From Prinsepia uniflora (taxonomy: Eukaryota; Streptophyta; Magnoliopsida; Rosales; Rosaceae): a DNA stretch of 64,000 nucleotides. The stretch lies in NCBI GenBank assembly GCA_032719365.1, contig CM064870.1, positions 20,712,738 through 20,776,737 on the forward strand, written 5' to 3'. The position numbers and the translations under genes were made by a program. The notes under the pieces are model-generated. The model saw only the letters and a program-made list of their open reading frames with translations. It was not told the DNA's origin and did no database searches. Of this stretch, positions 58,936-64,000 are shown in pieces. The number at the start of each line of letters is the position of its first letter. Position 1 is the first letter of the stretch.

Positions 58936-59942
58936 GACCCCCCAAACTTAACCCAAAAAACAGCTAAAGCCATCTCTGCTACCCTTCATTATTGTTATTT
59001 TATATCGTTTAATATATAAGTATACACATTACCAGTCATCCCTAACTTTCAGCCGAGTCTGCAACTCGGGTTTTTCGACCTGGCAGCATGACCTGACTCA
59101 ATCTCCCCCGTTTTACGTCCGATTTTCACGAATTAATAGTGCATCTTCATCGTTTTGATCTTAGGAAATGATCTGTGGGCTCAAAACAAGACAATTGTTC
59201 GATATTTCGGTGAATTTCTTTCCCCCATTCTTATGTGCTGCCGGGTCAAAATATCGAAATTTCGCCTTTCGGCGATATTTACCGATATTTTCATCAATGG
59301 TGTGAACTTGATGGAGAATAAAAGAGACTAAGAATTGGATCCGCAGGTGATCGAACTCCTGATGTTGGTGGCATTGTATTTCAACTGTGTTTATCGTGTT
59401 TTTGGCTTTTTGGTCTTCATTGCTTTCAATTTTGGAAAGAGATTTGATTTATCAATGATATTTACAAACAATTTCTATAAACTGTTGTCTATTTCAAGAG
59501 AAAGTTAAGAACAAATACATTTTTAACAAGGCGAGGGAATTAATTTCAAAATTCTATTTTTATTTAGCATTTAGAATGTGAGGGGGAAAAAATAAATTCT
59601 AGAATTGAATTGGAGGGAATGAATCATAACTAAAGAGAGGGAAAACTAAATTTAAAGGAGGGAAATTTTTTTAGATAGATTGAATTTTTAGTAAAAGCTT
59701 CGGTAGATTGAATTTTTAACAAGCGATACTAAACTAAAAAAATGAAAAAAATCTATTTCGGTTTATATAATCAGCTGATGCTAAATGGGTATAAAGACAT
59801 CAGCCTATATTTGCCCCGAAGTTGTTTTATACTTTACACTTCAGTAAATATAAAACTGATGCTTATAGTAGTAATAACATCAGATTAATGTTTATCTGAT
59901 GCCTTTGTAGTATAATCTAGTTTGATATATGGCGTAGTGATA

Positions 59943-60887
59943 ACATAATGAAAGTTATTAAGTTAACTAAAATGAATAGTGAATCTATTATAATATATAT
60001 GAAATTAATTAATTGTCTTAAACTTGAAGGAGTTTTTTGTTAACAAAAAAGAAGTACTTCATAGATTATGGCATACACAAATTTTTGTTCAAATTAAATA
60101 CAAAAATGCAGACTTATCTTTATTTCAACAAAGAAAGCATTTTAAAAATCCTAATTAATGAAAAAAAAAAACTTTAAAATTAAGCTCACTGCTGCTATCA
60201 TAGGGCTCATACCCTATGAGCAATTGGTACCCTCATTCAAGACAAAAAAGCTAACACCTTGTACACTAAACAGAAACCAACCCGAATATTCTTTAAAAAA
60301 GAGACTTCAAGGTTCGAATAGTCCCAAATTACACAGTAAGATTCGAAAATAAAATATCACAAAGAAATAAAAAGTTGATATGGATATTTAGATTTGAAAC
60401 TGATAATGAATATATTTATTTTATTGAATTTTTAAATTTAAAGTGTAATGACGAAGTTAAACTAAATAAAAATTAAATTGGATTAATTAACTTGGGCTGG
60501 ATTATACTGAAAAAATTAAACCAAAATTTGGATGGGAACAGCTATAACCCTTCCAACCCGAGGCTATCATCCGTACTTGAGTAAACTAACACAACTAAGG
60601 ACATGCTGAAAATCAGATATGCAGAGGCTCCAGCAAGCGACCTATATCAGTAATTAACCTGACGATTCACGCGGTGGTTGGCTGTGTTTTATGTTTGCCA
60701 AATTAATCACAAGAACACAAGTTTCATTTTCATTTTTCTCAAATTCAAAATAAAAGAAAATTGATTAAAGAGAAAAAAATAAAAGACAAAAGAAAAAAGA
60801 AAAAACAGCATATGTCGGTCCATGCATGGACGCCACGCCACATTCAGCGATAGGTCAGTCTTGAACTCTGGTAGATGGCAGAAGAGC
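59943..60887. other. AT-rich intergenic DNA downstream of the SRC2-like gene
   Basis: No gene seen. The part next to 60,888 (60,700-60,810) is A-rich on the plus strand and is the likely 3' UTR/terminator region of the minus-strand gene. Confidence 0.5.
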
Positions 60888-61748
60888 CTAGAAGTCATCA
60901 CCATCATCATACCCAAGATCATCCTCCACTCTATCCGCCACGTCATCAGCAATTTTGTCCTCCACGTAATCAACACCCTCAGCCAGTGCCAGTCCACCCA
61001 GAAGCCCACCCACCGCCCCCACAGCCAATCCCGTCCCCATTCCACCAAACTTGCTCTTCTTCTCCTCCTGACCGTACGCCCCCTGCCCGTAACTAGCCTG
61101 ACCCGGTTGTCCGTATCTCGGCAGTGCTGGCTGACCGTACCCAGTTGCATTGTACGGATAACCAGACGGCGGGGCGCCGTAGTAAGGATCGCGCGACAGA
61201 GGCACGGTATATGGAGCGCCGTATGACGGCGGCGGTGCAGGTGCGCCATACGCCGGCGGCGGGGGAGGATAATCTCGAGAGCCTGCCGCTGGTGGGACCC
61301 CATAAGGTGAAACATAGTACGGGTCCGGCGCATGATAGCGCGGCTCCCTAACCGTAACCTTGACGTCAACCTTCCCCTGGGGCCTACCAGAGGGTCGCTT
61401 GAGCTGCAGAGTGCGGATGGCGCGCTCGTCGAAGCCGACGTCGTCGATCACCTCGCGGAGCCGGAGCCGTGCCGATCCAATCAGGGGCTTGGTATCCGGG
61501 TCGGATCCGGCATGCACGATGTCGATGTATAGCGTGGTGTCGCCGTCGATTGGACCCGGTAAAGGAATAGTCAAGGTCTCGTCCCAGTTAGGTGACGTGT
61601 CTCCATCTTCGTCGACCCGGGTGGAGCATCTGTTCTTGGGGTCGACACATACGACGGCGTACGGCTTGACCGGGCCGTTTCGCCAGTTCACGTTCTTGAG
61701 ATCTCGGGCAGAGGAGATTTTCACCTGGACTTCGTGGCCGGACGCCAT
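60888..61748 (-). CDS. SRC2: SRC2-like C2-domain protein
   Basis: 286 residues, single exon, intact. Residues 1 to about 130 form a C2 domain, starting MASGHEVQVKISSARDLKNV, with PYAVVCVDPKNRCST, SPNWDETLTIPL and LIGSARLRLREV. C2 domains of this type bind Ca2+ and phospholipids. Residues about 145-230 are Pro/Tyr/Gly-rich (repeated YGAP, YGQP). A hydrophobic Gly-rich helix follows (GTGLAVGAVGGLLGGLALAEG), then an acidic tail (DDVADRVEDDLGYDD). This layout is that of SRC2 (soybean gene regulated by cold 2). Arabidopsis SRC2 is reported to activate the NADPH oxidase RbohF. I chose the ATG at 61,748 over the one at 61,799 because the C2 domain starts there and the TATA box overlaps the upstream ATG. 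It is the only intact ordinary gene in the window. Confidence 0.93.
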   Translation of the reverse strand: MASGHEVQVKISSARDLKNVNWRNGPVKPYAVVCVDPKNRCSTRVDEDGDTSPNWDETLTIPLPGPIDGDTTLYIDIVHAGSDPDTKPLIGSARLRLREVIDDVGFDERAIRTLQLKRPSGRPQGKVDVKVTVREPRYHAPDPYYVSPYGVPPAAGSRDYPPPPPAYGAPAPPPSYGAPYTVPLSRDPYYGAPPSGYPYNATGYGQPALPRYGQPGQASYGQGAYGQEEKKSKFGGMGTGLAVGAVGGLLGGLALAEGVDYVEDKIADDVADRVEDDLGYDDGDDF

Positions 61749-61799
61749 TGGTGAGTCAATTGTTTCGAGTGTAGTTGCGTCAGAGAATTGGTGCTTCAT

Positions 61800-61806
61800 A
61801 TTTATA
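61800..61806 (-). promoter_or_regulatory. TATA box of SRC2-like gene
   Basis: Minus-strand TATAAAT, 52 bp upstream of the chosen ATG. Transcription would start near 61,770, downstream of the alternative Met at 61,799, which supports the shorter protein. Confidence 0.65.
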
Positions 61807-62660
61807 AATCCAAGGGGGGGAATAATTTGTAGTTTGGAAGTACCGTTCTGCCCTCGGTAGCTTTGTTTTAGACTTCTAGTATGGGTCGGTGTGAGGGTAG
61901 TTTAGTAAACGGAGGACTGAGGATAGACATTACTTTTGGGTATTATAGAATTTGCTTAGAGATTAAGCACATCTGAGGGAGGTAAAGGTGATGCCTGCTT
62001 TTGGCAGGCATGTATCAGGCGATGTGAAACTTGGATGCTCATTCATGTCGTCTTCACTCAAAAAGAGAGTGAAGGAAATATAATTTTCGAGGTAGGGTCT
62101 ATGTAAACAATGTTATTAATATAAGCAAAATAGCTTAATAACATTTACGATTTGTGAATTTTTACTATTTGCAAATGTTAAGTTTCATTTTCACTTCCAT
62201 CATTTGTTAATGATATTTGTATGTGTAGTTTGAAATCTAATAACTTCTTGATACATATCTGACGAATTAGTGATTTTCATATTATTATTATTTTTTTGGG
62301 TAATTAGTGATTTTCATATTATTATTTTTTTTGAGGTAAATATTACAAAGTGTCTTTATTTTAAAAAAATAGATTTAATTCCTATATATAGTGAAATTTA
62401 TTTCTGAATATAAAATACTTCTAATAAATTTCAAATTTCTTATAATTAGATACTAAAAAATTTGCTCAAGACTTTTTATTCATAATTAGCATGTGGTATT
62501 CAATATCTAAATTTCACACTTGAATCTAATAATACTCATCTTCATATATTATATAAAAAAAATTAAATTTGACTTTAATAAATAATAAAATTGATATTCA
62601 ATATCTATATCATATTTCCGCTTGAAAACAAAAAAACAAATTCCACCCTCAATATCTCTT
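61807..62660. other. Intergenic region upstream of the SRC2-like gene
   Basis: AT-rich with no supported gene. It should hold the upstream promoter of the minus-strand gene, but I see no site I can name with confidence. Confidence 0.5.
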
Positions 62661-63015
62661 TACAAGCAAGGATGAAAATATCGATATCGACGGATATATC
62701 GCTCGCCGAATTTACGGATATCTCGCCCCAAATATCGATATCGATATCGTTTACGGTCAACAAAAATGACGGAAATTGGGTCCAAATGACGGAAATTTGG
62801 AATGAAACTTTGGCAAACACTTAAGTACCTAATAATGGTTATATAGAACTAATAAAAACTATAAAATGACTTTGATATGATAAATATATGATGAATCATA
62901 TGATAGAATATAGATCTGCCGACCACTAAAGTATAAAATCTTAAAGATAAACTTAAATTAAAACATAATTTCATTGATAATATTGCATTAACAATATTGT
63001 ACACATTGAACTTGA

Positions 63016-63599
63016 TCAAAAACAAGTAGAGTGTCGACCAGCTTGAAAATTAGATTGGTCTTGAATCTCTTGATCTACCAAGACACAAAAGTTTTGCCAA
63101 CTGATGATATTTGACCAAAAGGAAATGTATTGTTGGACATAGTATTCGTATATCTCCTTTGAATGGCCTACTTTTCCTCCATAGATATGGTAGTTCGAAT
63201 TTACCCAACTAACTTCTCCATAATCTTCATGTGACATTTGAGGGAGATGGTTGTCTAACAGGGGGTGACGATATGGACCATAAGCATATGGATCATTTGA
63301 GTTGTTACTAGGATCGGTGCCTAAACTCATTGACTCAAAACTAATTGCCATGGAATCCTCAGAAGATGGGTTTCCATAACCTTCATATATGTTTCGTGTC
63401 CGAGTGTAATCTTTTCCGACACCACCGATTCCTACTCCTCCTTCTCTACACCCATGATCATAATCTTGTGTGGCATGAGTGAAATCCGTCTCTTCAGTAA
63501 ATGGGCTCAAGGGTGCATATGTATCGGTTACATGTTCATTTCCCCCGTCATCATCCCCTCCGTCATCCTTGTCTTCATCGTTTGTCTCAACATCATCTC

Positions 63600-63633
<34 letters not shown>

Positions 63634-64000
63634 TGGAGATTTATTTTGATGAAGTCCCTTACTAGTAGCATCAGCTCGTAAGTCACGTCTACCGGTAGAA
63701 CCAAGCATTGATCTCTCCCATGAAGACATTGTCCGCTCACTTCCTACGTCATCACTCCCCACTTCTTCAGATAGCACTCTATCGACATTAACACCGTGTT
63801 CACTAGCAAGATGTGCTACTCGAGGGTCAGGCCTTCCACTATCATCATCCAAGTGAGCTGGCATAATCCATGCTTGAAGTGGATCAGCCTCATTACCTTC
63901 CACATGTTGACTTGCAATTTCCAACAGGTCAACGTAGTCTTCTTCCACAATTTTACCGGCTTCGGCTTCTTCATCTCTTAACTTGAGTTTCATGTTGTAA
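63016..64000 (-). CDS. hAT transposase-like protein, C-terminal part (partial)
   Basis: An open frame enters from the right edge (TAC AAC ATG precedes MKLKLRDEEAEAG) and ends TAA at 63,016. The first ~80 residues have the features that follow the hAT dimerisation domain in plant DUF659/hAT proteins: YNMKLKLRDEEAEAG, then DYVDLLEIA, PLQAWIMPAHLDDD and NPDPR-like RPDPRVAHLASEHGVNVDRV. The rest is an acidic tail with a run of ten Asp encoded by a trinucleotide repeat, then a Tyr/Asn-rich end. No stops are present, so it may be young, or selected as a domesticated hAT-like gene. The BED finger and catalytic core would lie right of the window. Confidence 0.7.
63603..63632. repeat. ATC/GAT trinucleotide microsatellite in coding sequence
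   Basis: Ten CAT units on the plus strand encode ten consecutive Asp in the hAT-like protein. Confidence 0.95.

Larger units (their letters stand above)
54925..59939 (-). mobile_element. Deleted CACTA (EnSpm-type) DNA transposon
   Basis: Termini CACTACGCAAAATTT (54,925) and, in inverted orientation, CACTACGCCATATATC (59,939), with a 3-bp ATA duplication (54,922-54,924 and 59,940-59,942). Subterminal regions at both ends are crowded with ACTGATG/CATCAGT and ACTTCGGT/ACCGAAGT words, as in CACTA elements. It is 5,015 bp, with only short coding remnants (minus strand, left end), so it is non-autonomous. The interior contains hAT-derived DNA. Confidence 0.88.
62667..64000 (-). mobile_element. hAT-type DNA transposon, 3' part, runs off window
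   Basis: The left (3') end near 62,667 reads CAAGGATGAAAATATCG and is followed by 'atatcgatatcgatatcg' subterminal repeats. The transposase-like coding end is at 63,016. The other terminus lies beyond 64,000. The exact end and the 8-bp duplication cannot be set from one side. Confidence 0.6.

Noticed and set aside
58447..58973. Phe/Leu-rich open frames that look like membrane proteins
   Set aside because: They are the complement of a low-complexity purine-rich tract.
60707..61369. 220-codon Arg/His-rich minus-strand frame
   Set aside because: It is an alternative frame of the SRC2-like Pro/Gly/Tyr-rich region, with no recognisable motif.
61360..61860. 166-codon plus-strand frame over the SRC2-like gene
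   Set aside because: It is the antisense shadow of an intact, well-recognised C2-domain gene.

Overview
This is nuclear DNA from a flowering plant, probably a eudicot. The evidence is an SRC2-like C2-domain gene, a UPF0496-family gene with an intron, plant-type Tat/Retand and Tekay-like Ty3/gypsy elements, an L1 LINE, a CACTA element and a hAT element. The species cannot be named from the window. Almost all of it is transposable-element DNA, much of it nested. I found no tRNA, rRNA, CRISPR or prokaryote-style operon.

Left part (1-14,670). Two LTR fragments of a 'TGTAACGACCC...GGGTCGTGTCA' family lie next to each other in opposite orientations (1-3,081 minus, about 3,085-3,714 plus), followed by LTR-like and AT-rich DNA. 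A minus-strand UPF0496 pseudogene runs from a TATA box near 14,642 to a stop at 6,310. Its single recognisable intron (14,319 to 7,355) holds a decayed plus-strand Tat-lineage element (5' LTR 7,382-7,869, pol remnant to 12,095, then seven copies of a 116-bp tandem repeat, no 3' LTR).

Middle (14,900-35,491). A minus-strand Tat/Retand-type element has two ~590-bp LTRs and a perfect 5-bp target duplication (GCGAT). It carries degenerate gag, protease, RT, two RNase H domains and integrase. Downstream of integrase it also has an accessory ORF on the opposite strand, resembling the 'putative gypsy type transposon' domain followed by a coiled coil. That antisense ORF is cut in two by a younger element (17,577-27,173) with two 2,952-bp LTRs and 3.7 kb of non-coding interior (LARD-like). 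It has a clear tRNA-iMet-type primer site and polypurine tract.

Right-middle (37,120-54,107). A 5'-truncated L1 LINE is split by a Tekay-like non-coding LTR element (37,961-52,378). Its 3' LTR holds a minus-strand solo LTR (44,658-50,736, duplication TTAAG), which holds a plus-strand solo LTR (46,798-49,676, duplication TACTG). This is a four-level nest, and the target duplications let each layer be removed on paper.

Right end (54,108-64,000). A 5.0-kb deleted CACTA element (54,925-59,939, duplication ATA) retains two minus-strand exons and contains hAT-derived segments. Next is the only intact ordinary gene, a minus-strand SRC2-like C2-domain protein (60,888-61,748) with a TATA box 52 bp upstream of its ATG. 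The window ends inside the C-terminal part of a minus-strand hAT transposase-like gene.

The most useful points for follow-up are the antisense accessory ORF, the coding-empty LTR families with unusually long inverted LTR termini, a dyad conserved across those LTRs, and the 116-bp array that may be a satellite seed. No wholly new system is demonstrated.
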